The position numbers were made by a program, and so were the translations under genes. Under the pieces are notes generated by a model. The model did not search any database, was not told the origin of the DNA, and was given only the letters and a program-made list of their open reading frames with translations. From contig SKCR01007779.1 in assembly GCA_019454045.1 (NCBI GenBank), positions 62,001 to 126,000 on the forward strand: 64,000 nt of DNA, in the 5' to 3' direction. Source of the stretch: Zanthoxylum bungeanum (Eukaryota > Streptophyta > Magnoliopsida > Sapindales > Rutaceae). Below are positions 10,369 to 22,326 of the stretch, piece after piece. Numbering within the stretch: the first letter of the stretch is position 1; every line of letters begins with the position of its first letter.

Positions 10369-11811
10369 TGATAAGTGTGAAATTTACACACCAATTCTGT
10401 ACCGTCAGCTTATCATTTTGTTGGATTCCGTATTATTTAATGTTGCTTTTGGAGTTGTTTAGTGTTGTGATGACAGGAAACAGGAAGAGGAAAATTCAGG
10501 TTATTTTCGGGAATAATTGGATGCAAGCAAAAGCTGACAAAACTGGCCCACGGCGCGATGATCTCCATACATTTTCCAGCAAAGACGGCTGGCGGTCATG
10601 GCGCGTTATTGAGGACAGAAGAATAGGCGCCACGACGCCTAATAGCCAATACAAATTCCAGTTAGAATGGCGTTGTGGCGCCATTGACAACTTAACATGA
10701 GGCGCCATGGCGCCTTCCTACATACTGAATATGGCGCCGTGGTGCCTTCAGCAGCCCTAAGAAGAACTAGCGCCACGGCGCCAGCACTCCATACAGTTTC
10801 CCGCAGAATTAGCCCCATGACGCCAGTAAGAAGGTGAAAATAAAAAGCGCACAGACGCTGCGATAGGGGAATTGGAGCGTGACTGGGAGACTTGGAAATA
10901 TTATAAATAGACCCATTACACAACATAAACGGGGGGGGAGAAAAACCATAAAACAAGACATCAATTATCAAGAGGCAGATTGGGAGATCTAGAAAAGAAG
11001 AAAGCGAACTTCAGAAATTACAAGGAATCTGTCTCGGGTTCCATTCTTTTATTTTCTTCTTAGATTCTCTTTATTATTGTGATGTATTTCTTAAGGGTGT
11101 TGTTTTGTTTTGAAATCCATGAGCTAATACTCTTATTCTAGGGTTTGATGTATTCTATTGCCTGAAACTATGTATTAAGTATCAATTGAATCTCATAATA
11201 ATTCTATGAAAGTTTATTTATATTATCTCTATGCTTAATGCTTTTATTTGCTGGCCACAATTGTAATGATATTATACTTAGATCTGTCACTCGAGAGAGG
11301 AGATTTGAGTAGGAATTGAGAAATATAATCAAGAATGTTATAGGGTTCGAGAGAATTTATAACTCTTGAAAGCAGTTAATAAGAATCACCGTACGAATCA
11401 ATTGTTAATTGTTGGAGTCTATAGAGATATTGATTTTTGACACTTGACAATACCTCCATTGGTATTCGAGAGAAAGAGTGGAGAAATTTATGGTTTTGGC
11501 TTATAAACTTGGAATTTGACATGAGATAAATGAATGCGTAATTACATAGTGGATGGCTAGGTGAAATCAAACTCTAGGATTCATTCTCATTTCGTATTAT
11601 TTAGTTTTTCAATAATTTACCTTTAATTAGCATTGTGTTGGTTCTTCAATTAATTTCAAATCTGATTTTTCTGTGTCTAGATAGGGCTAAGGTTAGTAAT
11701 TATAGTACTTAGTGTAATTTAGATTTCAATCCTTGCGGGTACGACACTCTACTCGTTTATACTAAAACTTGACACCGTACACTTGCGGTATGATACAAAA
11801 TTATCACTATA
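10369..11811 (+). repeat. Athila 3' LTR
   Basis: Matches 763-2220 over its length. It ends CACTATA (the 5' copy ends CACTACA) and is followed by the duplication ACAGG at 11812-11816. The G run is shorter (8 G at 10931-10938) and several GGCGCC palindromes have point changes or small insertions. Confidence 0.9.
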
Positions 11812-11980
11812 ACAGGTTTGAGGTCTGCCCTGCGAGGGGTGAGTGCGGCCTTAAATCTTTATCTCGGTTTCACACTGGGTGGCGACTCCATGTTATTTCT
11901 TGGTTTAGTTCCCCGCGAGCTATTTCGTACTCCAACAGGCCGCGAGCCTAGAACAGCGTCACCGATTTCTGTGTCCTACA
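11812..11980 (+). repeat. Right part of the Tat-like 5' LTR (U5 end)
   Basis: Resembles 15093-15248, with shared landmarks 'gaggggtgagtgcggcctta', 'cactgggtggcgactc' and 'gccgcgagcc'. It ends CCTACA before the primer site. The first five bases are the Athila target duplication. Confidence 0.8.
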
Positions 11981-11983
11981 GTC

Positions 11984-12001
11984 TGGCGACTCCACTGGGG
12001 A
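11984..12001 (+). other. Primer-binding site of the Tat-like element
   Basis: TGGCGACTCCACTGGGGA follows the LTR by 3 nt. This form is used by Tat/Ogre elements; assignment to tRNA-Arg is from memory. A decayed copy with the same following 'tagagaatcagccccg' lies on the minus strand at 53265-53306. Confidence 0.7.
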
Positions 12002-13363
12002 TAGAGAATCAGCCCCGAAATAATGTCTTGTAGTGATTATGATTTGTGTTTTAGTTAACCGTGTCTATAGTGGGTTGAAATCTGTTTAATCGAAGGCATT
12101 ATTAAGGCTATGTGATGGTTTGGTATCTTCCTTCATTCACTACCTTTCTATAAGGAAAAGTTGTGAATGCACCAAGATAATCATTGCCCGTAGCTCGTTG
12201 TGACAGACTAGTTTGGAGGACTTGTTGTTTAAACCTGTCACCAAGGCGATAAGAGCCTAAGAGACTTGGGTATTTAAGAGAGTTCGCTCCACTCTCTCTC
12301 TGGGGAATCTACAATGGGAAACCCATTCGACAGTTAGTCACACACCATAACTCGTTGGCACGTACCGCAAGGTATTAAAAAGGTGCGTTCACTTGGTCGC
12401 TTGAACCCTTGAGTGGGGAGTCCTAGTTGTGGGAAATCCTTCGTCAGCGAGAGCCTTTTTGTACACTCCCATAAACCCACATGTGAACCGTAGTTGTATG
12501 ACCTATAGAAGCCACCATTTATGCTTTTGATAACCACATGCATATTATATCTCATGCATCGCACACATTTCATGCATCTCATGCATACACGCATCATGTT
12601 AACCCCCGTGTCTTAAAAGCCATTATAGATATCCGTTGGGTTAGAAAAAAAAAAGATTTGTCAAGAAGAGTTTAGCAAACATGGATATAGAGAAAAGAAA
12701 GCCGAGAAACAGAAAATTTTACAGCAATGATAGAAAGATCATGGTGGGCCCGAAAAAAAAAATTTTGTTGTTTGTTTTTAGTCCTTGATAGTTAGACATA
12801 AGTCCAATAATGAAATCGTTTGCTTTAGGGTGAAATCTTAGAAACGATAAACTCTTGATGTATTTTTATCTGATACTTTGAGTGATTGATCTATGTTAGA
12901 CTAGTAAGCACTTCACTATAGGTTCTTAGCGGTGAAAACCTGAGTAGTTGGCAAGGTGAATAGTCGAAGAAATTGTAGGTCGGTGAATGACTGTTTGCTT
13001 AGATGTCTATCTTGATTTGCTTATGTTATGATGTGTGGTATGGTTGAAAATAAAAGAAAAGTCTCTAAAGAAAAGAATTGAACCACCTATAACCAACAAG
13101 CGTGAAGCTACCTATGGGCGAGTATTAGGACCACCATGAGGAGAAATGCTACCTTAAAGGGTAGGTGTGTTGAAAAAAAAACAAAAAGAAAAAAAGAGAA
13201 AGAAAAAAAAAAGAAAAAAAAGAAAAGAAAAGAAAAGAAAAGAAAAAAGAATTTCAAAATGAAAAGAAAACAGAAAGAGACAAAAGAGAAAGAAAACCAT
13301 ACCACATTGAGCACAGAAAAGCAACTGCAGCATAATTGAGACATCTAGGTTGGTTTGACCCAC
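12002..13363 (+). other. Tat-like leader and 3' noncoding remnant without coding sequence
   Basis: No gag or pol homology is seen. A run of 'catgcat' motifs lies at 12537-12595. The region 12780-13360 resembles the Athila 3' noncoding region at 9500-9895, including the near-identical block 13101-13157 and 'tctaggttggtttgacc' at 13344-13360. A long A/G-rich low-complexity run at 13171-13315 gives false Lys-rich and Phe-rich ORFs. Confidence 0.65.
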
Positions 13364-14345
13364 CGCGCCAGATGAAGTATACTAGATTGAATGTGAAATA
13401 CGTTCAATCGGGCATACAAGGCCCCATATAGATGTCGGCCTAGGTTGCATCTGTTTTATTTTCCGTTATTTACTTCCCGCATGTTATTGCTTTATTTATT
13501 TATGCATTGTTAATCAAGTGCACATGGGCTAATCATGTTGGATTAAAGGTCCTATATTTGATGGAAATGCCTAAAGGCTACCTTTACCATGACATTTTAC
13601 CACGCCGGGCGAAGTATTCTTGATTGAATGTGAAATACGTTCAATCGGGCTTACGAGGTCCCATATAGATATTGGCCTTGGTCGCATCTCTTTTATTATT
13701 ATGTTATTTACTTTTTGGGTATCATTGCTTTGTTTATTTATGCATTGTTAATCTAGTGTGTATGGGCTAATCATGTTGGATTAAAGGTCCTCTATTCGAG
13801 GGAAATGCCTAAAGGCTACCTTTACCACGACGTTTTGGCGCACCGGACGAAGTATAAATGATTGAATGTGAAATACGTTCAATCGGGCATACGAGGTCCC
13901 ATATAGATGTTGTCCTAAGTCGTATCTCTTTTATTTTTCGTTACTTACTTTCGCATGTTATTGCTTTATTTATTTATGCATTGTTAATCTAGTGCGCATG
14001 GGCTAATCATTGGATTAAAGGTCCTATATTCGAGGGAAATGCCTAAAGGCTACCTTTACCACGATGTTTTGCCGCGCCGGATGAGGTATACTTGATTGAA
14101 TGTGAAATACGTATTGAAATACCCATATAGATGTCGGCCTTGGTCACATCTCTTTTATTATTTTGTCATTTACTTTCTGCATGTTATTCCGTCTCTTTAC
14201 TTTTGCGTCGTCATTTGGTGCACATGGGCTAATCGCGTTGGATTAAAGGTCCTCCATTTGAAGGAAATGCCTAAAGGCTACCTTTACCACAATGTTTTGC
14301 CGCGCCGGGTATACAAGATCCCATATGGACGTTGGCCAAAGCTCT
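13364..14345 (+). repeat. Tandem repeat, about 4.2 units of ~235 bp, with a conserved stem-loop
   Basis: Units start near 13364, 13601, 13838, 14073 and 14301, each beginning with a CGCGCCGG-like motif. Each full unit has GATTGAATG, a 7-nt loop and CGTTCAATC (the fourth unit is truncated here), a T-rich middle, 'catgggctaatc' and 'aaatgcctaaaggctacctttacca'. Tandem arrays in the 3' untranslated region are known for Tat/Ogre elements and can seed satellite DNA. Confidence 0.88.
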
Positions 14346-14349
14346 TGGT

Positions 14350-15248
14350 CACACCATTCTTCTGTTGATCTTGTTATTCGCCTTTTTGGTTGTCATTTTT
14401 CATTTTTTACTTCGCATTCATGCTGTGTTAATACTTGAGTGTTGCCTCTCGCGGTATATCAGATGGAAACCCAGACATAAATTATGTAGCCGAATCCGAA
14501 TGGACGGTAGTGCGGTCTATACTTGGGATACAACTCCACGTACCGCTTGATAAACGCTCGCGCACGCGTTTATGTCATTTTAGATACCACTTTGGTAATC
14601 TCGTTTGATCATGTTCTCAAGCGCTACACGAACGCATGCATTCTGCCTTATTTTTGTTCGAACGTGTTTCCGAACGCATGCATTATGTTTACCGTTCGAA
14701 CGCGTTTCCAAACTCTACTCGAACGCATGCATTCTGTTTACCGTTCGAACGCGTTTTCGAACGCTACACGAACGTGCATGCAGTGAATCGACTTCTCTTC
14801 CTCATATTTCATGCATGTTTGCTTCTTTGGTCATTTCTTTTGCATTACATACTTAATCATCTCACTTTATTATTGATGTTTTTTATCGTTATTATTTATT
14901 TATATTTTCGCATTTCTTTATTTGATATGTTTATGGAAATATGCGCTCGTTTTTTATTTTATTTACTTTTATAGGTGTGCAAATTTGAGTGTTGATTAAA
15001 TTATCTTGCTTGTGTTTCATAAGACTTGGTTATACTATTGCAAAATCCTTTCATTACAATTGGCATAAGTAAGGGACCATTCCGAACCCAACGGTTTGAG
15101 GTCTTCCATTGCGAGGGGTGAGTGCGGCCTTAAATCATTTCCCAGTTCACACTGGGTGGCGACTCATTTATTCCCCCGCGGGCTACTCCGTACTCCCGAC
15201 CGGGCCGCGAGCCCGGACAGCGTCGCCCACCTCTGTACCATGTCTACA
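14350..15248 (+). repeat. 3' LTR of the Tat-like element
   Basis: The right end (GTCTACA at 15242-15248) is set where copia LTR sequence resumes at 15249. The left edge is uncertain. It contains short repeats of a GAACGCATGCATT motif at 14629-14780. Confidence 0.6.
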
Positions 15249-15511
15249 CCAATATCAATTACAAACTACGTTGTAACTGCGCACTATATTGTAAATCCTA
15301 AGGTCTTTGTCTAATATACATGTATCACTAAACCGAATTTAGTTTCGATCTAATCATAATCATATATCTAATCGTAATTAGATCGAATAAGTTTATAAAA
15401 GACAAGGGTGCTACCATTAAATTAGTAATATTATGGAAAATAAAATTACTCGTATTTATGAATCGGACATAAATACGATCCGAATTGGCACTCTGAGCAC
15501 CAACCCTGACA
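15249..15511 (-). repeat. Remnant of the copia 3' LTR
   Basis: Closely matches 22065-22326. It ends 'caaccctgaca' and is followed by the polypurine tract (15512-15526, read on the minus strand as GCAAGTGGGAGAAAT). The left edge coincides with the Tat-like LTR end. Confidence 0.85.
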
Positions 15512-15526
15512 ATTTCTCCCACTTGC

Positions 15527-18500
15527 TCTAGTGCCAATCCATGGTATCCTATACACATCTTAATATGTATCGCATACTCATGGCCCTTAAGAGCTCACCT
15601 TGCACTCAAAAGGTAGGCAACAACAAGTAAGTCTGCTTAACAAATCGAGTATGTTCAACAAACCCAACCGTTTTCCTTAGCCAGCGTCATTCATATTTTA
15701 CAGAATTCAAATTCTAAATCAATATGACTCAGACGCTATATCAGTTCTGTGTTATAGCTGCTGAGTTGTCTAAGTATATATGGATCAAATCCAAAATACT
15801 ATAAGACAACCGCAAACACAAAACTAATATGAAAACTTCTAATTTATAGGGTCACTAGGCAACTTCATAAGTCAATACTTCATAAGTTGCAACTGATTCC
15901 ACTATTTTAGTAGAATAAACGGTGACACTCTCACTGCATTTTTTCTGACTTTATATGACACAGACCATCTAATGCCATAATTAGGATCAAAACTAATCTG
16001 ACTTTATGGTTACAAACTAAATTCTCCATGAATAAGAAACTCATTCTTAATATCTATAAGATAACAAAGAATATGTTTCAAGACCCATCACATGGTCTGC
16101 AGCATATCAAAATAACTCGTAACAATTATAATTAAATTGATATCTTTAATCGCACATAATATAATAATCATTACGCCATCATCCTATGATGCATAAGACT
16201 GACTAGACATTCCAATCAATCTCTCTTTCGACAAAGGAATCATCATTTACGAAAGATGAATACTATATATATAAAAGACACGTTAACTGTCAAACAGTTA
16301 TACTAACTGTCATATATATAGTCTTACTGTGTCCTTTTTATATCATATCTAATACGCGAATAATGGGAGTATCTCACAAGTCTCTTAGTTTTATATCATA
16401 TATGAAACTTTATATCAAATATAACAGAGACTACTCTCACTGCTTCCACAGAGAAAAAAAATACTTAAGTAAACATTTTACTGTACAAACATCTCATTAT
16501 TACTTTAATAATGATAATGTCGTTAGGATATATAATCTTAGAAAGAAATTTGTACGCTCCCACTTACCCCACTATCGAATATGTATTCTCTCTGCTTTGA
16601 TAAAACCAGACAATCTGACAGTATCAAAATTAGAGAACACAGATTTTCAGAAAGCTTACATGAGTCTACAATAGGCTCTATAAGCTAGTATATCAAACTG
16701 TGACTTTAACAGAATACAAACTTCATGGCCATTCTAGACTAAAATGTTCAAACAAAGAAATCACGACGGATCTCGCATTCGAAGAAATCACTCAAGAACG
16801 CCACTTTGCATTCTTTAGCCAAAATACTTAGTTTAATATCAACATTAACCAACAAATCATTAATTGTTCAATTAGTGTGACTATAGACAAGTTTTCTCAG
16901 AATGTACAATAGACTACTGAGCATAACCTTTCTCACTGTCATACTATAAAGGTCAAACCTTTATCAAGCTCACTTTGCTTTTGCTGCGCAAATAATTTAC
17001 ACATTTTATAAACGATTCATACCAAAAGCTTAATCAAGTTCAAAAACTTGATCGTAGTAAGCTATGAACAATCTTAGATCTATGGTTCAATGCTAATTTC
17101 TGAAATCTATATCAAATATCGCTCACACTATAAGTTATAGGATAATTTTCTTCGATAAGAAAACAAAAGAACCAATAAGTATCAAATACTTCGCAAATGA
17201 TTCTGACATCCTATTGGACTTATATTGAATAGACTAAGGGTCATTTCATCTTATTAATTATGTAGTTCCACTTATAGTTTATCACACTCACATTTGACTT
17301 TAATAAGTCAAGTCTGTTCTACAATTGGTCAACATCTAATGTTACAAACCAAGTAATAAAACTATTTTATCGCTCGGGATCGTAGAAAAGATATTATATC
17401 AAACAGAATACAATATTCTATTAAATAGAATAAATGATAAACTTTCACTTGTACCTCTTAGGCGCAAGTACTTTCAATTATATAACAATTATACAAAAGA
17501 ATGATTCAAATCTCAAACTTTTCAAGATTCGAATTTTCTACTATACATATCATATACGTATTGTAGAAACGAATGAAACCTTAATTAAAGAGATGAATTA
17601 ATGTTACTGGAGCATAACCCTAAGATTATTAAAAAACTAATTCGGTAACACTCAATATCAACGAATCAAATCATATAAGATTCAATTACTCTCACTGACC
17701 AATTCCATCAAGATGGAATCGTGGAAGTTTAATATTGAGTAAGAATCTTATTCATAAAATAACTTTAGAACTAATTGCCTTAAATTCATATGTTCGATCA
17801 TATCAAACATCTTTGAACAGTTCAAAGATTCACGATGAATTATAAAATTATAGTTTTCAACACTTCAAATAGAATATCTTTGAACCATTCAAAATATTCT
17901 ATTCGCGTTTCATCAGAAACATATTGAAAGTTCTCGAACCATTCAAGACGTTCAATATATATTCTTTCATAAACTCGCAACTAAGTCATGACAATTCATT
18001 AACTAAGTTACGGAGTAAAAAAAACTATCTAAGGCAATTACTAATTCATTAAACTACATACATCCAATGTATTAGTCTAATAAATCTTGTGGTCCAATGA
18101 TGATCATTGGTTAAATGAGATTTAATCACATCCCGAATACAATATTCATTAAATGGACAAGGATATGTGGTGTGAACTCGTATCAGACCATCATTTACCA
18201 TAAGGAACAAGCATCAATGCTTTTATGATAAAATTTCATAAAGCACAGTTCTAAGTTATTTATTTTACCAAATATTTTTCTTAATGTTTATCTTTTCATT
18301 AATGACACTACTAGTTATATTAAAATATGTAACAACTGTTTATAAAGAACAAATAACTATCTAATAGTCACAAGTTCTGATATCAAATATCAAAACAGTT
18401 ATTAAATATTATTTTAATTAACTAGACGGGAGATCCGGTATCCAATACCTACAGTTGTCGTATTGTGAGAATCAATATTCTCTATACACAACTACACACA

Positions 18501-19800
18501 TCTCTTTTCTTTAGCTTTATAATTTATGTTCAATTATTCACAACAATTACAAATAATTGATTAGCAAACTGTGTCAGACACGTGACTTCTAAAAGTCACT
18601 AAAGCCAAGAAACGTCATTATAAGATAAACAAATACTAATGGGGTTTTCTTAATGCCAGTCAAGAATCTCGAGACATGAACTAGTTCGTGTCAATTCTTA
18701 CTGCACAAGAAACTATTCTCTCTAGATAATTATATCCTAAACAGATATCTATTTAGATTACTAATCGTGACTTAGAAACTAAGTCACTAACCATCTTGAT
18801 TTTTCAGAAAATCGGAACAACAGTTCCCGATGGTTTGAACTAATCTAATAATATCTAAGTCTACTGTCTTTCTAGAACATATTCTAGATTTACGCAACCA
18901 TAAGTAAAGTCGAGAAAACATATTCAAGTAATAAGCATGCAGTGGATTAGAAGTATAATTCTATAAACAATATAGAATAAAAGGAAAACCAAGTAGAATT
19001 TTCCATAAAATTACGCACTGCTTTAGTTATGGATTTTTAACCCAGCAGTGTCTCCCACTACTTTACGTAATACCGTAATCCCCAACAGAGAACGAGAATT
19101 CAATAATTAAATCGAATTCCATAGTGAGAGTAGGATCCCATGAATATATTTCAACCCACAGCTTTGTCACGATCTCGCCTACGTATATTCATTAGGTAGA
19201 CAACTCATTGTCAATCACTCACCAGTGACTCCTGATTTTGGTCCTGACCGTTTCTCGTTATGACAGCTTTGCACGTTCACAAGGAGGCGTATCAAGGCTT
19301 CACTTGTCAATGACAAACTCAAGCTACCGATGTAGTCCTGACAGCTTTGGAACGTTCAGGATTTCCACTTTCACTTGAATTTGTCTAGTATCAAAATACA
19401 ACCGGCATGGATAAAATCCCATAACCTACACCCTCACAGCTTTGGCACGATTTTAGATGCAGTTATAGAAAGATACTCATAAACCGTACTGACAAGACGG
19501 ACCAAGAAACATGTATCCAATACACGTCACTTTACAGCTTTTTTCTAAGCGGGGATTTTCCTCAAGAAGCTATACTCTACATCAAATGCAGAATTTTAAT
19601 CTAAATCATTTTCCAAACAATTAAATTCTACCTATAGAAAATATAACTTAATTTAACGATTAAATTTCCGTTACATTTCCGTTAGCGTAGAACTGAAAAG
19701 TCAAGAAACATATATAGATTATATGCATGTGTGAACATTAAAACTGGATTAAATATCAAATATCAAGTATGAATAATGTAATGGATGAAGCATCAGACCT
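15527..19800 (-). other. Copia interior without recognisable genes
   Basis: AT-rich, with stops in all frames. At 19155-19545 a motif 'acagctttg' recurs five times about 80-105 bp apart. I could not align any part with gag, protease, integrase or RT by eye. Confidence 0.6.
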
Positions 19801-19812
19801 GCTCTGATACCA
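19801..19812 (-). other. Primer-binding site, initiator tRNA-Met type
   Basis: The plus strand reads GCTCTGATACCA, the complement of TGGTATCAGAGC, the usual copia primer site. It lies 4 nt from the LTR edge at 19817. Confidence 0.88.
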
Positions 19813-19816
19813 TTTT

Positions 19817-22326
19817 TGTTAGGGTTTTCGGGCAATGGGCGCAGCGGAAGCGCGGTTCGGGCGAAATCGTAATTTAAAACTTTTTCAAATTACCGAATAA
19901 ATTATTCAATATCTAATATGAATAATTTATTCATATTTCACCTAAACCTATTTATTCGATATCAGATAGCGACATAAATATAAATGAAACGTCGTGAAAC
20001 TTTTACGAAAAATATTTTTCCGCAAAATGACGCTAAACACGTTTTTGACCGAACCTACCACCCGACACTTATGGAGACTACCTAGGTCAGCCCCAATAGT
20101 GTTATGGGCTGCCTGAACAGTGACGAACTCACTGTTTGGATAGCTGTCACCCGGTTGGCTCAAAAAGTCACCAAGTAACGCCGTTTTTCACTGTTTTCGC
20201 TTATTTCAACTCCGAAACACTTTTCGGCAATTGTTCCAACTCCCAAAACACATCCAATACAATCATATGACATCAAATTCATCACAGAATTTCCATTTTA
20301 CACAGATCTGATCCAGAAACCGAAATTACCAAATTCATGTTTTAAATCCAATTTTTCAAGATTAAATCAATTAATCAAAAACACCAACTCAAGTCACCAC
20401 ATATGAATCACCCAATAAAAAATTTAGGAATTACAATAGTGGTCATAACACTCTAGAATAGAACCTCATCATCAAATGATTAATTTGAACAATAATTACA
20501 ATAATTTCATCCAATATACTTCACACATGCACATAAGCTTCCAATTCATCATCAACAACCAAAAGCCCTAATTTTTCAGAATTGAAGGAACCCTAGAACC
20601 TTTCTAAATCATCAAGAAATAAGAAACTAAATTTCCAAGCTTATGGTTAAAGTAGATTACCTTTAATCTCCAATTTCCTAAACCTTTTTCTTTGATTTTA
20701 CTTCATTTCTTCATGGATTTGATGAAGCAAATCCTAGGGCTAATGTTTGGTGTTTATTCGGCCATGGGTGGATAATGGATGAAGAAGAAAATATTTTCCC
20801 TTTTGAATAATGATTAACGACTTTAGCAAGGGTAATTTGGCATTTTGTAAAATTAAATCAATTAATTAATATTAAACTTTTTGGTGGCAATCAAATGTAC
20901 ATACCTTTAGCTTAATAAAATTATGCCATGTGTTCAAATAATAATTGGACAAATTCATAACATTTATGAAAAAGTTTATAATTAATCATTTAAATATTTA
21001 ACAATTAAATACCCAAATAATCAATTAATATAATTATTATTATATATGTATTTTATTTACAATAAATAACAAATACATATATTTATGGCATGTGTCAAAA
21101 TCTCATTTGACGAATAATTAATGTGTATCTAATCGTATTATGTATCAATTACAAATACCAATAATTACGATTGGCCAAAATCCTATAATGCACGTGTTAT
21201 CGTTTAACTGATTAAACGATTCGAATTAACTCATTTAATCCGATAAAGTATTATTAATAATCTGTATTATTCATAACGTGTTGTCCAAGTGCTCAACGAG
21301 TACACTTCATATTGTGGTGACTCTCTAAGTTTAGGTTTATCAGTCACGAAATCCAATTTCGTGTCCATAATTCACCCACTCATGAATTATGACGACCACG
21401 GATAATCTCGCTAAACTATACAAGTCGAGGTCATTGCATACGTATAATCCATCTGTCATAAGCTATCGATATTATACCTGGGGTATAGATAAAACGTCAA
21501 ACTCATTCGATATAATATAGTCGACTTTCAATTTACGATCTCTAAATAACACTCGGAACTGATTTCCGAAGTTATACCATGGCCATGGATTTATTAGATC
21601 GTAAACATGTGAGGATGCATATGTCATGTACACAGGACTGACGGATTCTATCTTGATACGCATTGGATATCATGAGCATCAGTCCACATCCAACGAACAT
21701 GCGGAGGTCTGATCATGAATAGATCGGTGACGTGACTGCCATGAAAGTGTGGAGGATAACTCATATATCCCACTGTGGTATCTCAAGTCGAATGACCGCT
21801 ATGCTCGCTCAACTCGAGAAGATTCATATTGACGTTGGTGTACCATTTATTAGGAAATCTTCAGTGAGTCGTTCAATGTCTTATCAAATAAATACATACA
21901 TGTCTATACGAGTCTCCCGAGACTCATGGTTCACTGGGATAAACCATCAGACCAAGTCACGATATACGACATGTACTTGTCTCAGCAGATTTTACTAACC
22001 GACCCGTGTTAGTAAATCTTGACCAGAAACTTTATTTAAGGATATACATCTTATAGTGTGCTTCCTAATATCAATTACAAACTACGTTGTAACTGCGCAC
22101 TATATTGTAAATCCTATGGTCTTTGTTTAATATACATGTATCACTAAATCAGATTTAGTTTCGATCTAATCATAATCAGATATCTAATCGTAATTAGATC
22201 GAATAAGTGTATAAAAGACAATGGTGCTACAATTAAATTAGTAATATTATGGAAAATAGAATTGTTCGTATTTATGATCAGACATAAATACGATCTGGAT
22301 TGGCACTCTGAGCATCAACCCTAACA
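19817..22326 (-). repeat. Copia 5' LTR, about 2.5 kb
   Basis: Bounded by TGTTAGGGTT at 19817 and AACCCTAACA ending at 22326. The last ~260 bp match 15249-15511. No gene is seen; short ORFs inside are chance. Confidence 0.82.

Larger units (their letters stand above)
763..11811 (+). mobile_element. Athila-lineage Ty3-gypsy LTR retrotransposon, full length but coding-defective
   Basis: The order is 5' LTR (763-2220), tRNA-Asp primer site (2227), gag, aspartic protease, RT/RNase H, integrase, post-pol ORF, long 3' noncoding region, polypurine tract (10354-10368) and 3' LTR (10369-11811). It is about 11.05 kb with a 5-bp duplication ACAGG. The primer site, the DLGAS protease motif and a post-pol ORF of the putative plant transposon protein type are typical of Athila. 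The LTRs are very similar but carry many small differences, several at CpG sites. Frameshifts and stops in every gene except the integrase part mean the copy cannot act on its own. Confidence 0.92.
1..15248 (+). mobile_element. Tat/Ogre-like Ty3-gypsy element, internally deleted, host of a nested Athila element
   Basis: The sequence left of 757 and right of 11812 belongs together. The left part ends in a segment (731-760) that recurs at 15064-15092, and 11817-11975 recurs at 15093-15235, so both are LTR sequence. A primer-site-like motif follows the 5' LTR at 11984. No gag or pol is seen between 12002 and 13363, so this copy is either a large deletion derivative or a non-autonomous form. A tandem-repeat block (13364-14345) precedes the 3' LTR, which is a known trait of Tat/Ogre 3' untranslated regions. 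The LTRs are clearly diverged, so the insertion is old. The element starts before the window, so its left target duplication is not visible. Confidence 0.7.
15249..22326 (-). mobile_element. Minus-strand Ty1-copia-type LTR retrotransposon, coding capacity lost
   Basis: Read on the minus strand: 5' LTR 22326-19817, primer site 19812-19801 (TGGTATCAGAGC, initiator tRNA-Met), a 4.3-kb interior, polypurine tract 15526-15512, and a 3' LTR of which only 15511-15249 is visible. The rest of that LTR would lie left of the window, on the far side of the Tat insertion. The LTRs have terminal inverted repeats TGTTAGGGTT/AACCCTAACA on the right copy. No ORF longer than about 70 codons exists in the interior on the minus strand, so it is either very old or of the large non-coding (LARD) type. 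Confidence 0.8.

Noticed and set aside
13136..13344. Lys-rich and Phe-rich ORFs on the two strands
   Set aside because: Both are readings of one A/G-rich low-complexity run in a retrotransposon noncoding region.
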